A stretch of 64,000 bases of DNA from contig CAVXSI010000020.1 in assembly GCA_963764365.1 (NCBI GenBank), forward strand, positions 496,001 to 560,000, given 5' to 3'. Made by a program: the position numbers and the translations under genes. Shown here piece by piece: positions 56,018 through 64,000 of the stretch. Source of the DNA: VRUE01 sp963764365 (GTDB lineage Bacteria > Actinomycetota > Thermoleophilia > Solirubrobacterales > 70-9). The notes below the pieces were generated by a model. The model was not told the origin of the DNA and did not search any database. It saw nothing but the letters and a program-made list of their open reading frames with translations. How positions within the stretch are numbered: the first letter of the stretch is position 1; each line of letters starts with the position of its first letter.

Positions 56018-57807
56018 GTTTCGGGCACGACCAGCACCGCGGCGCCGGGCGGCGGCTGGGGCGGGTCGGCGAGCATCTCCCAGGAAGCGACGGGCATCAC
56101 GCAGAGGTCGCCCGGGCCCAGCTGCTCGACGGTGGCATCGCCGTCGGCGCCGAGCCGCGCCGCCAGATCGGCGGCGAGGTCGGCGGCGGTCGAGTCGGCG
56201 TCGGGGGCGAGGCGAACGCGGTTGATCCGGTCGGCATCGCCGAGCAGGATCGCGACCGGCGCCGAGGTCGCACCGGCGACGGTCTCCCCGGCGGTGCCGA
56301 AGGCCGACGCGGCGGCCGGACGCTGGCCGACCAGGACCAGCGAAGCCCCCTCGGCGGCGGCGGCGTTGACGACGCCTTCTGGCAGCGATTCGTGCACGAG
56401 CAGGGTCGGCTCGGCGTCGAGGTCGGCGGCGAACGCGGCCGCCCTCAGCTGGCCGAGCAGCGTCTGGCGCGAAGGCGCCTCGGCCGGTTGGCTGGCCAGC
56501 AGCCCATGGACGACGCCGTTGTCGGGGCCGGCGATTCGCGCCGCGAGGGCGAAGGCGAGCGGCGCCTGCGCCGGGTCCTCGAGGGTGACGAGCAGGCGCC
56601 GCCCGAGGCGGTCGGAGTGCTCGGGCTTGGGAATCCTGCCGACCGAGCGGTCGACGAGGATCGTGCCGACGACGATCGAGGCGAGGATCAGGACCAGTAC
56701 CGCGTTGACCACCGCCTGGTCGAACAGGCCGATGTCGAAGCCGATGATCGTCGCCGCCAGCGCCGCCGCCGCCTGCGGCACGGTCAGCCCCAGCATCAGC
56801 TCGGCCTGCGGACGGCTGTAGCCGAAGGCGACCTTGCCGATCGCCGAGGCAATCGCCTTGCCGCCGATGCTGGCGAGGACGAAGAGGCCGGCCAGCTTCA
56901 GCGCCTCGCCGCTGACCATCACCGCCGGGTCGAGCAGCATCCCGACCGAGACGAGGAAGATCGGGATGAAGACGGCGGCGCCGAAGAAGTCGATCCGGTC
57001 CATCAGCGGGCCTTCGTTCGGGACCAGCCTGTTCAGCGCCAGGCCGGCGAAGAAGGCGCCGACGATCCCCTCGATGCCGAAGCTCGCGGCGACCGTCGCG
57101 GCGGCGAGGAAGGCGGCGACGGCGAGCAGGTAGCGGACGATCCGGTCGGTGCCGAGGTAGCGGAAGCCGAGCCGCGCCAGTCGTGGCAGCAGCAGCAGCG
57201 TGAAGGCGAGCAGGACGGCGAGGCCGACGACGATCTGCAGTGCGATCTCGGCGGCGGTGCCGCCGGCCAGCTCGGAGCCGGAGACGGCGGCGAGGACGAT
57301 CAGCGAGGCGGTGTCGGTGAGCGCGGTGGCGCCGACCGCGGTGGCGACGCCGCGGTCGGCGGCGAGCCCGGCGCCGCGAGCGGCGGGATAGAGGAGCAGG
57401 GTGTGGGAGGCGAGCAGCGAGCCGAGCAGCAGCGACGCCGGGACGTCCCAGCCGAGCCCCAGCCCGACCGCGACCCCGAGCGACATCGGCAGCGCGAAGG
57501 TGATCGCGGAGAAGCCGAGCACCGAGGCGCGATGGACCCGGACCAGGCCGAGGTCGAGCTCGACCCCGGCGACAAACATCAGGTAGAGCAGGCCGAGCTG
57601 GCCCAGCTCCGGCACCGTCGTGTTGCCGGCGCCGATCAGGTCGAGCCCGTGCGGGCCGATCGCGAAGCCGCCGACGAGCAGGCCGATGATCCCCGGCACG
57701 CGCGCCCGCTGCATCAGCGGCGGGCCGACGATCACCACCGCGAACAGGATCAGGAACTCCCAGGCCGCGCCGGTGGGCGAGTGGATCTCGATCGCCGCCG
57801 CGCTCAT
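56014..57807 (-). CDS. CPA2-type cation:proton antiporter
   Basis: 597 residues. About 12 membrane helices in the first 400 residues (for example LLVGGFAIGPHGLDLIGAGN, SLLLGSLLASHTLLLYPAAR, IVGAFFAGLALNRLV, LAATIIGFDIGLFDQAVV). The last ~190 residues form a soluble region with two USP-like segments (RLLVTLEDPAQAPLAFALA, APVAILLGDADR). Probably Na+/H+ or K+/H+ exchange. ATGA overlap with the upstream substrate-binding gene. Confidence 0.88.
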   Translation of the reverse strand: MSAAAIEIHSPTGAAWEFLILFAVVIVGPPLMQRARVPGIIGLLVGGFAIGPHGLDLIGAGNTTVPELGQLGLLYLMFVAGVELDLGLVRVHRASVLGFSAITFALPMSLGVAVGLGLGWDVPASLLLGSLLASHTLLLYPAARGAGLAADRGVATAVGATALTDTASLIVLAAVSGSELAGGTAAEIALQIVVGLAVLLAFTLLLLPRLARLGFRYLGTDRIVRYLLAVAAFLAAATVAASFGIEGIVGAFFAGLALNRLVPNEGPLMDRIDFFGAAVFIPIFLVSVGMLLDPAVMVSGEALKLAGLFVLASIGGKAIASAIGKVAFGYSRPQAELMLGLTVPQAAAALAATIIGFDIGLFDQAVVNAVLVLILASIVVGTILVDRSVGRIPKPEHSDRLGRRLLVTLEDPAQAPLAFALAARIAGPDNGVVHGLLASQPAEAPSRQTLLGQLRAAAFAADLDAEPTLLVHESLPEGVVNAAAAEGASLVLVGQRPAAASAFGTAGETVAGATSAPVAILLGDADRINRVRLAPDADSTAADLAADLAARLGADGDATVEQLGPGDLCVMPVASWEMLADPPQPPPGAAVLVVPET

Positions 57808-58625
57808 CCCCGCGAGGTCCTCAGCAGCGGCAGGGCGTGTTCGTCGTCGGCCGCCTCGGGGCCGACCCAGCGGTCGAGCAGGTCGTGGATCGTGCCGTCG
57901 GCGATCAGCGAGCGGATCGCCGAGTCGACCGCTTCGACGTTGTCGCTGCCCCGCGGCAGCGCGACCGCGATCTGCTCCGGTTCCGGCAGCTGCGCGACCG
58001 CTTCCAGCCGCCCCCCGGAGTGGTCGGCGAGCGAGACCGCGAGCGGCAGGTCGAGCAGCGTCGCGTCGACCCGGCCGGCCTCGAGCGCCGCCAGCAGCTC
58101 GCGCTGGCCGTCGAAGACCCCGGTCGTCGTTTCGGGGGCGATCTGGTCTGCGACCCGTTCGACGAAGGTGGTCGCGCGGATCACCCCCCAGCGCAGCTCC
58201 TCGGCCGAGGCGAGGTCGGGCACCTCGGTGCCGGCGCGGACGAGCACGGTCGGCGGCGAATCGAGATAGGGGGTGGAGAAGTCGAGCGCCCCTTCGCGTT
58301 CGGCGGTCGGCGTGAGCAGCGAGAGGCCGAGGTCGGCACCGCCGAGGTCGCCGGCGACGAGGCGGTGGAAATGGACGATCCGGATCCGCACCGAGCCGAG
58401 TTCGAAGCGCTCGGCGAGGTCCCGTGCCAGCTCGTATTCGAAGCCACCGGTGGGGTGTGTCGTCGTCCCTTCCCAGAAGCCCGCGGTCGGCACGGTCGAG
58501 GTGGCGACGGTGAGCACCCCGGGGACTGCGGGGGTGAACTCGCCGGCCGAGCCGGAGATCGATCCGCAGCCGGCGATCGGCAGGGCGAGGGCGACCGCGA
58601 GGGCGACGAGCGGCCGGCGCGTCAT
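57804..58625 (-). CDS. Solute-binding lipoprotein (family 3-like)
   Basis: 273 residues. Signal peptide with lipobox PIAGC (Cys20), then a bilobal binding-protein fold of the amino-acid type: GFEYELARDLAERFELGSVR, GADLGLSLLTPTAEREGALDFS and WGVIRATTFVERVADQI. No ABC permease or ATPase adjoins it; instead it sits between an antiporter and a secreted protein, overlapping both by 4 nt, so it may act as a ligand sensor for this operon. Confidence 0.82.
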   Translation of the reverse strand: MTRRPLVALAVALALPIAGCGSISGSAGEFTPAVPGVLTVATSTVPTAGFWEGTTTHPTGGFEYELARDLAERFELGSVRIRIVHFHRLVAGDLGGADLGLSLLTPTAEREGALDFSTPYLDSPPTVLVRAGTEVPDLASAEELRWGVIRATTFVERVADQIAPETTTGVFDGQRELLAALEAGRVDATLLDLPLAVSLADHSGGRLEAVAQLPEPEQIAVALPRGSDNVEAVDSAIRSLIADGTIHDLLDRWVGPEAADDEHALPLLRTSRG

Positions 58626-59362
58626 CCCTTTTCGGGCAGCGGCAGCCTGCCGGCGGTGCGCACGGTCGCGGCTCCGGCCGAGGTCTGGACCGTGCAGGCG
58701 ATCCGCGCCGAGGGCGTGGTCGTGGTCCGCCAGAGCGCGGCGAAGCCGAGTTCGAGCGGCTGCTTCGGGCGCCCCTTCGGCAGGCTCCACTGCCACACCT
58801 GGACCCCCTCCTGGAAGGTGCCCCAGCCGACCGTCAGGCCGGGCTCGGTGGTGAAGGCCGGGAAGACGTCGCCGAAGTCGAGCGAGGCCAGTTCGTCGCC
58901 GTGGACGTTGAACTCGACCAGCACGGTTTCCGGCACGTCGCCCTGGTCGAGCAGTTCCTTGCCCTCGCCGGTCGAGCGCGGGTAGGCGGCGCGGCTGCCC
59001 GGCGTGTGGGCGACCAGCGCCCGCGGCGGACGCGGCACGCGCATCGCGCAGCGCAACCTCCCCTGGCCGACGGCCGAGCCGGGGGCGATCGTCAGCACCG
59101 AGGCGACTCGGTAGAGCCGGTAGCCGCTGATGTTCCCTTCGCTGACCCGGATCCCGCCTTCGGAGAGCCGCATCGAGCCGCCGGCGGGAATCGCCGCCGG
59201 CTTCGAGTCCGGCAGCGGCGCGTGCGCGATCCATTCCAGCTGCGCCGCGCTGCCGACCGGCCCCGAGGTGGCCAGCGCCGCCGCGGCGACGGTTGCCACC
59301 AGCCCGACCACGACCACGATCGCCGCCCCCCGCGGCGGCCGAGTCTTCAACGCCTCCTTCAT
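58622..59362 (-). CDS. Membrane-anchored exported protein, unknown
   Basis: 246 residues from ATG 59362 (a GTG at 59365 directly precedes it). One N-terminal hydrophobic anchor (AAIVVVVGLVATVAAAALA), then a beta-rich extracytoplasmic region with two cysteines (RLRCAMRV, RIACTVQT). The ATG begins only 2 nt after the 3' end of tRNA-Arg on the same strand, so the mRNA is probably released by tRNA 3' processing. First protein gene of the operon ending with the antiporter. Confidence 0.78.
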   Translation of the reverse strand: MKEALKTRPPRGAAIVVVVGLVATVAAAALATSGPVGSAAQLEWIAHAPLPDSKPAAIPAGGSMRLSEGGIRVSEGNISGYRLYRVASVLTIAPGSAVGQGRLRCAMRVPRPPRALVAHTPGSRAAYPRSTGEGKELLDQGDVPETVLVEFNVHGDELASLDFGDVFPAFTTEPGLTVGWGTFQEGVQVWQWSLPKGRPKQPLELGFAALWRTTTTPSARIACTVQTSAGAATVRTAGRLPLPEKG

Positions 59363-59364
59363 CA

Positions 59365-59438
59365 CGCGCCCGGCAGGATTCGAACCTGCGGCCTTCCGCT
59401 CCGGAGGCGGACGCTCTATCCAGCTGAGCTACGGGCGC
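59365..59438 (-). tRNA. tRNA-Arg (CCG)
   Basis: On the minus strand: acceptor GCGCCCG/CGGGCGC, D stem GCTC/GAGC, anticodon loop CTCCGGA with CCG at 59404-59402, T arm GCAGG-TTCGAAT-CCTGC, discriminator G, no CCA. The downstream coding sequence starts 2 nt later. Confidence 0.95.
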
Positions 59439-59451
59439 CGAGCCACCAGCT

Positions 59452-59457
59452 TATCCT
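59452..59457 (+). promoter_or_regulatory. -10 box TATCCT for rnz
   Basis: TATCCT lies 7 nt before ATG 59465, in the 26-nt gap to the divergent tRNA. Confidence 0.55.
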
Positions 59458-59464
59458 CGCGGCC

Positions 59465-60424
59465 ATGGATCTTTCGGTCGCCTTCCTCGGCACGGGCGGT
59501 GCCGTGCCCTCGGCGCGGCGCAATACCGCCAGCCTGCTGGTCGCGCGTGGCGGCGAACGGCTGCTGTTCGACTGCGGCGAGGGGACGCAGCGGCAGATGC
59601 AGCGCTCGCTCGGGCTGGTCCAGGTCGACGAGATCTACTTCACCCACTTCCACGCCGACCACTTCCTCGGCCTGCCGGGGCTGCTGAAGACGTATGACCT
59701 GACCGAGCGCGAGCGGCCGCTGACGATCTACGGCCCGCGCGGCCTGCGCGACCTGATCGGCAGCCTCGGGCGGGTGATCGGCCGGGTCGGGTACAGGCTC
59801 GACCTGGTCGAGCTGGAGGCCGGCGAGGCGGTCGAGCGCGACGGCGCCGAGGTGCGCGCCTTCGCGGTCGAGCACAGCTCCCGCGCCCACGGCTACGCGC
59901 TGGTCGAGGAGGAGCGCCCGGGGCGCTTCGACCCGGAGGCGGCGAAGCGGCTCGGGGTCGCGGAAGGCCCGGCCTTCGCCGCCCTGCAGCGGGGCGAGAC
60001 GGTGGACGGCTGCGAGCGGCCGGTCGAGCCCGGCGACGTGATGGGCGAGTCCCGCCTCGGCCGCACGGTCGTCGTCACCGGCGACACGGCGCCCTGCAAG
60101 GCGACGGTCGAGGCCGCCGGCGGCGCCGAGCTGCTGGTCCACGACGCGAGCTTCGCCGAGGAGGAGGCGCAGCGCGCCGCCGACACCGGCCACTCGACCG
60201 TCGGCCAGGCGGCCGCGGTCGCCCGTGAGGCCGAGGTGAAGATGCTGGCCCTGGTCCACATCTCCTCCCGCTACCACGTCGGCAGGGTTTTGGAGGAGGC
60301 GCGCGAGGTCTTCGAGCCCACGGTCGCCCCGAAAGACTTCGACCTGATCGAGATCCCGTTCCCCGAGCGCGGCGACCCGGAGCTCCTCGCCAACGGCGCC
60401 CGGGATCGCGCCGAGCAAGCCTGA
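59465..60424 (+). CDS. rnz: Ribonuclease Z (tRNase Z)
   Basis: 319 residues. Removes 3' trailers from tRNA precursors lacking an encoded CCA, as is the case for all three tRNAs here. FLGTGGAVPSARRNTASLLV, DCGEGTQRQMQRS and the zinc motif FTHFHADHFLGLPG identify it; VVVTGDTAPC and LVHISSRYH add ligands. Leaderless start 7 nt after TATCCT. Its nearest divergent neighbour is a tRNA gene whose trailer would contain a coding sequence. Confidence 0.96.
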   Translation: MDLSVAFLGTGGAVPSARRNTASLLVARGGERLLFDCGEGTQRQMQRSLGLVQVDEIYFTHFHADHFLGLPGLLKTYDLTERERPLTIYGPRGLRDLIGSLGRVIGRVGYRLDLVELEAGEAVERDGAEVRAFAVEHSSRAHGYALVEEERPGRFDPEAAKRLGVAEGPAFAALQRGETVDGCERPVEPGDVMGESRLGRTVVVTGDTAPCKATVEAAGGAELLVHDASFAEEEAQRAADTGHSTVGQAAAVAREAEVKMLALVHISSRYHVGRVLEEAREVFEPTVAPKDFDLIEIPFPERGDPELLANGARDRAEQA

Positions 60425-60441
60425 TCGTCAGCCGCCGCTGC

Positions 60442-60447
60442 TACGCT
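60442..60447 (+). promoter_or_regulatory. -10 box TACGCT for pyrimidine operon
   Basis: TACGCT places the transcript start near 60454, at the 5' edge of the PyrR-type leader. The same hexamer precedes the CAT tRNA. Confidence 0.5.
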
Positions 60448-60453
60448 TGCGCC

Positions 60454-60489
60454 GTCCTTTAACCCGGTCCCGAGAGGCCAGGAAGGAGC
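60454..60489 (+). promoter_or_regulatory. PyrR-type RNA leader covering the Shine-Dalgarno
   Basis: GTCCTTTAACCCGGTCCCGA then GAGGCCAGGAAGGAG can fold with TCCTT pairing AAGGA and a loop resembling the PyrR-binding loop of Bacillus and mycobacteria. PyrR bound to UMP/UTP would hold the Shine-Dalgarno closed and repress translation of the operon. Confidence 0.7.
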
Positions 60490-60495
60490 ACCCAA

Positions 60496-61053
60496 GTGAG
60501 CGAGAAGGTCGTGCTTGAGCGCGACGACCTGAGGCGGACGCTGCGGCGGATCGCCCACGAGATCGCCGAGAAGAACGCGGCGCCGGAGGGCTTGGCGATC
60601 GTCGGCATCCACACTCGCGGCGTATTCCTCGCCCGTCGCCTGCAAGCGCTGATCGGCGAGCTGAGCGAGGTCGAGGTGCCGATCGGCGACCTCGACATCT
60701 CCTTCTACCGCGACGACGTCGGCGCCGGTGTGACGCCCGGCGCGCAGCCCGTCGTCCACGCCTCGCACATCGACTTCGACCTGACCGGGCGCACGGTGGT
60801 GCTGGTCGACGACGTGCTGTTCACCGGCCGCACCGTGCGGGCGGCGATCGACGCGCTGTTCGACTACGGCCGCCCGCAGCGGGTCCAGCTCGCGGTCCTC
60901 TGCGACCGCGGCCACCGCGAGCTGCCGATCCGCCCCGACTACGTCGGCAAGAACCTGCCCACCGCCCGCGGCGAGCGGGTCAACGTCCGCCTCGAGGAGA
61001 CCGACGAGGTCGACGAGGTGACGATCTCCGAGCCGGCCGAGGTGACGGCATGA
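60496..61053 (+). CDS. pyrR: PyrR pyrimidine operon regulator / uracil phosphoribosyltransferase
   Basis: 185 residues. VVLVDDVLFTGRTVRAAIDA is the PRPP-binding loop with the PyrR-specific FTGRT; GIHTRGVFLARRLQ and PIGDLDISFYRDDV are family features. Binds its own mRNA leader with uridine nucleotides. GTG start with GGAAGGAG 8 nt upstream, the one clear leadered start among the operon-leading genes. Overlaps pyrB by 4 nt. Confidence 0.97.
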   Translation: MSEKVVLERDDLRRTLRRIAHEIAEKNAAPEGLAIVGIHTRGVFLARRLQALIGELSEVEVPIGDLDISFYRDDVGAGVTPGAQPVVHASHIDFDLTGRTVVLVDDVLFTGRTVRAAIDALFDYGRPQRVQLAVLCDRGHRELPIRPDYVGKNLPTARGERVNVRLEETDEVDEVTISEPAEVTA

Positions 61054-61979
61054 GGCACCTGCTGGCGATCGAGGATCTCTCGCGGGACGAGATCGAGGCG
61101 ATCCTCGACCGCGCCGAGAGCTTCGCCGAGGTCGGCCGGCGCGACATCAAGAAGGTCCCGACGCTGCGCGGTCGCACGATCGTCACCCTCTTCTACGAGG
61201 CCAGCACCCGCACCAGCTCCTCCTTTGAGCTGGCCGCCAAGCGCCTCTCCGCCGACCTCGTCTCGGTCAAGTCGGCCGGCTCCTCGGTCGACAAGGGCGA
61301 GTCGCTGAAGGACACCGTCGCCACCCTCTCCGCCTACGACCCGGCGGCGATCGTGATCCGTCACCCGCACGCCGGCGCCGCCCAGCTGGTCGCCGAGTGG
61401 AGCGAGGCGGCGGTGGTCAACGCGGGCGACGGCAAGCACGAGCACCCGAGCCAGGCGCTGCTCGACCTCTTCGCCCTGCGCCGCCGGCTCGGCTCGCTGG
61501 AGGGCAGGCGGATCTGGATCGTCGGCGATGTGCTCCACAGCCGCGTCGCCCGCTCCAACCTGGTCGCCTTCGGCGCGATGGGCGCCGAGGTCACCGTCTG
61601 CGGCCCACCGGCGCTGATCCCCCGCGGGATCGAGCAGCTCGGCTGCGACGTCTCCCACTCGCTCGACCGGCTCGGCGAGGCCGACGTCGTCTACGCGCTG
61701 CGCCTGCAGCGCGAGCGGATGGCGGAGAGCTTCGTGCCCTCGCTCCGCGAGTACGCGGCGCGATTCCAGATCGACTCGCGGCGGCTTGGGCCGCGGCAGC
61801 TGCTGATGCACCCGGGGCCGGTCAACCGCGGCGTCGAGCTGTCCGGCGAGGCGATCGACTCGCCGCAGTCGCTGATCGCCGAGCAGGTCGCCTCCGGCCT
61901 GGTCGTGCGGATGGCGATCCTCTACGAGCTGCTCGCCGCCCGCGATCGCAGCGAAGAGATGGTCGGGCAGCCGGCGTGA
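61050..61979 (+). CDS. pyrB: Aspartate carbamoyltransferase catalytic subunit
   Basis: 309 residues. Condenses carbamoyl phosphate with aspartate. FYEASTRTSSSFE is the carbamoyl-phosphate loop, VIRHPHAGAA and GDGKHEHPSQALLD follow, and HPGPVNRGVE closes the active site. No regulatory PyrI subunit nearby. Coupled on both sides by 4-nt overlaps. Confidence 0.97.
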   Translation: MRHLLAIEDLSRDEIEAILDRAESFAEVGRRDIKKVPTLRGRTIVTLFYEASTRTSSSFELAAKRLSADLVSVKSAGSSVDKGESLKDTVATLSAYDPAAIVIRHPHAGAAQLVAEWSEAAVVNAGDGKHEHPSQALLDLFALRRRLGSLEGRRIWIVGDVLHSRVARSNLVAFGAMGAEVTVCGPPALIPRGIEQLGCDVSHSLDRLGEADVVYALRLQRERMAESFVPSLREYAARFQIDSRRLGPRQLLMHPGPVNRGVELSGEAIDSPQSLIAEQVASGLVVRMAILYELLAARDRSEEMVGQPA

Positions 61980-63325
61980 GTCTCGCCGGCTCGCTCGACC
62001 TGCGCTCCGCCGAGAGCGCCGACCTGGTTCTGCGCGGCGCCACCGTGCTCGACCCGGTCGCCGGCATCGACGGCGTCCACGACGTCGTCATCCGCGACGG
62101 CCGCATCGCCGAGTTGGCGGCCCCCGGCGCCGCCGAAGCCGGCGGGGCCGAGGAGGTAGGCGCCGAGGGCCTGCACGCCTTCCCGGCCTTCTTCGATCCC
62201 CACGTCCACCTGCGCGTCCCCGGCCAGGAGCACAAGGAGGACATCGAGACCGGCAGCCGGGCCGCCGCCGCCGGCGGCTACTGCGGCGTGATCGCGATGG
62301 CCAACACCGAGCCGCCGGTCTCGACCCCGGCCGACGTCGAGGCGCTGCGCGAGGCGGCCCGCCGGAGCGCCTCGGTCGCGGTCGGCTTCCTGGCGACCGT
62401 GACCCGCGGCATGAAGGGCGAGGAGCTGACCGAGATGGGCGAGCTGCGCGATGCCGGCGCGCTCGGCTTCAGCGACGACGGGCTGCCGATCCGCAGCGCC
62501 CGCGTGCTGCGCCGCGCCCTCCAGTACCAGCGCCTCTGCGGCGGCACGATCGCCCTGCACGAGGAGGACCCCGACCTGTCGGGCGACGGGGTCGTCCACG
62601 AAGGCCCGGTCTCGGCGGCGCTCGGCCTCGCCGGCATCCCCTCGGTCTCCGAGTCGACGGCGATCGCCCGCGACGCCGCCCTCGCCGGCTACGAGCAGGG
62701 CCGGATCCACGTCCAGCACCTCTCCGCCGCCGAGTCGGTCGCCGCCGTCCGCGTCGCCAAGCAGGACGGCGTGTCGATCAGCTGCGAGGCCAGCCCGCAC
62801 CACCTCTGCCTGACCGACGAGGCGGTCCGCAGTCTCGATCCGCGCCGGCACAAGATGAACCCGCCGCTGCGCTCCGAGGCCGACCGTCAGGCGCTGATCG
62901 AGGGCCTGCGCGACGGCACGATCGACTGCATCGCAACCGACCACGCGCCGCACGCGGCGGAGGAAAAGGAGGTTCCCTTCGAGCAGGCGGCGATGGGGGT
63001 GACCGGGCTGGAGACCGCGTTCGCCGCCCTGCATACGGACCTGGTCCTGCCCGACGTCCTCGACCTCGCCCTGATCGTCGAGAAGCTGGGCGGCGGCGCC
63101 GAGCCGTTCGGGATCGAGCGGCCCAGTCTGGCGGTGGGCAGCGAGGCGAACGTCGCCCTCTGCGACCTCGGCGCCGAGTGGACGGTCGGCGAGGACGGCT
63201 ACGAGAGCCGCTCGCAGAACTCCTGGTGCGCCGGCCGCGAGCTGACCGGCCGGGTGCTGATGACCGTCGCCGCCGGCCAGGTCGCCTATCGCCTGCGCAG
63301 CTTTTCCCTCGGAGTGGCGGCATGA
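61976..63325 (+). CDS. pyrC: Dihydroorotase
   Basis: 449 residues, class I amidohydrolase. Metal motif DPHVHLRVPGQEHKEDIETG, later CEASPHHLCLTD and CIATDHAPHAAEEKE give the remaining His/Asp ligands; NPPLRSEADR binds substrate. GTG 61976 is in a GTGA overlap with pyrB. Confidence 0.96.
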   Translation: MSLAGSLDLRSAESADLVLRGATVLDPVAGIDGVHDVVIRDGRIAELAAPGAAEAGGAEEVGAEGLHAFPAFFDPHVHLRVPGQEHKEDIETGSRAAAAGGYCGVIAMANTEPPVSTPADVEALREAARRSASVAVGFLATVTRGMKGEELTEMGELRDAGALGFSDDGLPIRSARVLRRALQYQRLCGGTIALHEEDPDLSGDGVVHEGPVSAALGLAGIPSVSESTAIARDAALAGYEQGRIHVQHLSAAESVAAVRVAKQDGVSISCEASPHHLCLTDEAVRSLDPRRHKMNPPLRSEADRQALIEGLRDGTIDCIATDHAPHAAEEKEVPFEQAAMGVTGLETAFAALHTDLVLPDVLDLALIVEKLGGGAEPFGIERPSLAVGSEANVALCDLGAEWTVGEDGYESRSQNSWCAGRELTGRVLMTVAAGQVAYRLRSFSLGVAA

Positions 63326-64000
63326 ACGCCGGCTACATCCTGCTCGAGGACGGCAGCCGCTTCGACGGCGAGCTCTGCGGCCACGTCGAGCCGGTCACCG
63401 GCGAGGTCGTCTTCAACACGGCGATGACCGGCTACCAGGAGTCGGTCACCGACCCGTCCTACGCCGGGCAGATCGTCGTCTTCACCTACCCGTCGATCGG
63501 CAACTACGGCGTCTCCGCCGAGGCGATGGAGTCCGACCGCGCCCAGGCCCGCGGGGTGGTGATGCGCGATGCCCACAACGGCGAGGACGCCGCCACCGCC
63601 GAGGGCGGCTGGCTCGACTGGCTGACCGACCGCGGCGTCCCCGGCATCTCCGGCGCCGACACCCGTGCCCTCGTCCGCCACATCCGCGACCGCGGCGCGA
63701 TGCGCGGCGGCATCTTCCCGACCGGGATGGCCGAGGCCGAGGCCGCCGAGCTGGTCGCCGCCGAGCCGGCGATGGACGGCGCCGACCTCGCCCGCACCGT
63801 CACCCCGCCGGAGCCGGTCCGCTTCGAGGGCGACGGTCCGCACGTGGTCGGGATCGACACCGGCGTCAAGCTCAACATCGTCCGCCAGCTGCGCGAGCGC
63901 GGCTGCCGCGTCACCCTGCTGCCCTGCGACAGCTCCGCCGAGCAGGTGCTGGCCGAGGGCCCCGACGTCGTCTTCCTCGCCAACGGCCCCGGCGACCCGG
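63322..64000 (+). CDS. carA: Carbamoyl-phosphate synthase small subunit, 3' truncated by window edge
   Basis: Open from ATG 63322 (ATGA overlap with pyrC) to the window end; 226 residues visible. YILLEDGSRFDGELCGHVEP, FNTAMTGYQESVTDPSYAGQ and FTYPSIGNYGV are standard, and the glutaminase domain begins at HVVGIDTGVKLNIVRQL with FLANGPGDP at the edge. The catalytic Cys lies outside. carB presumably follows. Confidence 0.97.
   Translation, partial: MNAGYILLEDGSRFDGELCGHVEPVTGEVVFNTAMTGYQESVTDPSYAGQIVVFTYPSIGNYGVSAEAMESDRAQARGVVMRDAHNGEDAATAEGGWLDWLTDRGVPGISGADTRALVRHIRDRGAMRGGIFPTGMAEAEAAELVAAEPAMDGADLARTVTPPEPVRFEGDGPHVVGIDTGVKLNIVRQLRERGCRVTLLPCDSSAEQVLAEGPDVVFLANGPGDP

Overview
The window is chromosomal DNA of a very GC-rich actinobacterium. 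Gene content and order (pyrG / M20 peptidase / DUF3866 / xerD / mutM / recO / dgt / dnaG, then yebC-ruvCAB, a fused secDF, recJ, rel and pyrR-pyrB-pyrC-carA), together with TAnnnT -10 boxes 6-8 nt before start codons, fit class Thermoleophilia (Solirubrobacterales-like). That placement is my inference from family knowledge; no 16S gene is present.

Layout. 1-9.2 kb is a dense plus-strand housekeeping block. 9.2-12.9 kb holds a decayed HNH-endonuclease remnant, tRNA-Asn, a glycosyltransferase/SDR pair on the minus strand, a thioredoxin-fold lipoprotein and an Hpt protein. 12.9-24.2 kb is the accessory region. A CAT-anticodon tRNA is followed by tandem modules, and copies of the tRNA 3' half, each preceded by a conserved 103-bp flank, separate them. 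Module 1 carries a single-chain MmeI-like restriction-modification protein and two unknown genes. Module 2 carries an MNT-HEPN toxin-antitoxin pair whose HEPN gene is split by a three-recombinase (RIT-type) transposable element, plus a broken HicB-like gene and small unknowns. Module 3 carries a DUF4160/DUF2442/DUF2442 operon and an unknown gene related to one in module 2. A partial flank copy then truncates a resident nucleotidyltransferase gene. No integrase that would serve the tRNA sites is present.

24.3-31.3 kb holds small genes, two genes with apparent frameshifts (phzF-like, and a degenerate GGDEF/HD-GYP protein), a lipoprotein made of 11-residue repeats, a YjbQ protein and an operon of small membrane proteins. 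31.3-46.6 kb is housekeeping: an RpiR-type regulator, pdxST, an M29 aminopeptidase, yebC, ruvCAB, secDF, recJ and rel. 46.6-51.5 kb is a minus-strand group (DAG-kinase-like, MBL-fold, phosphomannomutase, HIT, CorA). 51.5-53.2 kb is a SAM-I riboswitch controlling a threonine-synthase-like gene and a CysO-like sulfur carrier, possibly a sulfide-transfer route to homocysteine. 53.2-55.3 kb is a sugar-nucleotide gene pair bracketed by two long inverted repeats. 55.3-60.4 kb holds SRAP, an antiporter, a substrate-binding lipoprotein, tRNA-Arg and rnz. From 60.4 kb to the end is the pyrimidine operon behind a PyrR-type leader.

Across the window, translation coupling by 4-nt ATGA/GTGA overlaps is the rule inside operons, and operon-leading genes mostly look leaderless. 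The strongest candidates for follow-up are the tRNA-anchored module array, the RIT insertion into the HEPN gene, and the riboswitch-thrC-cysO operon.
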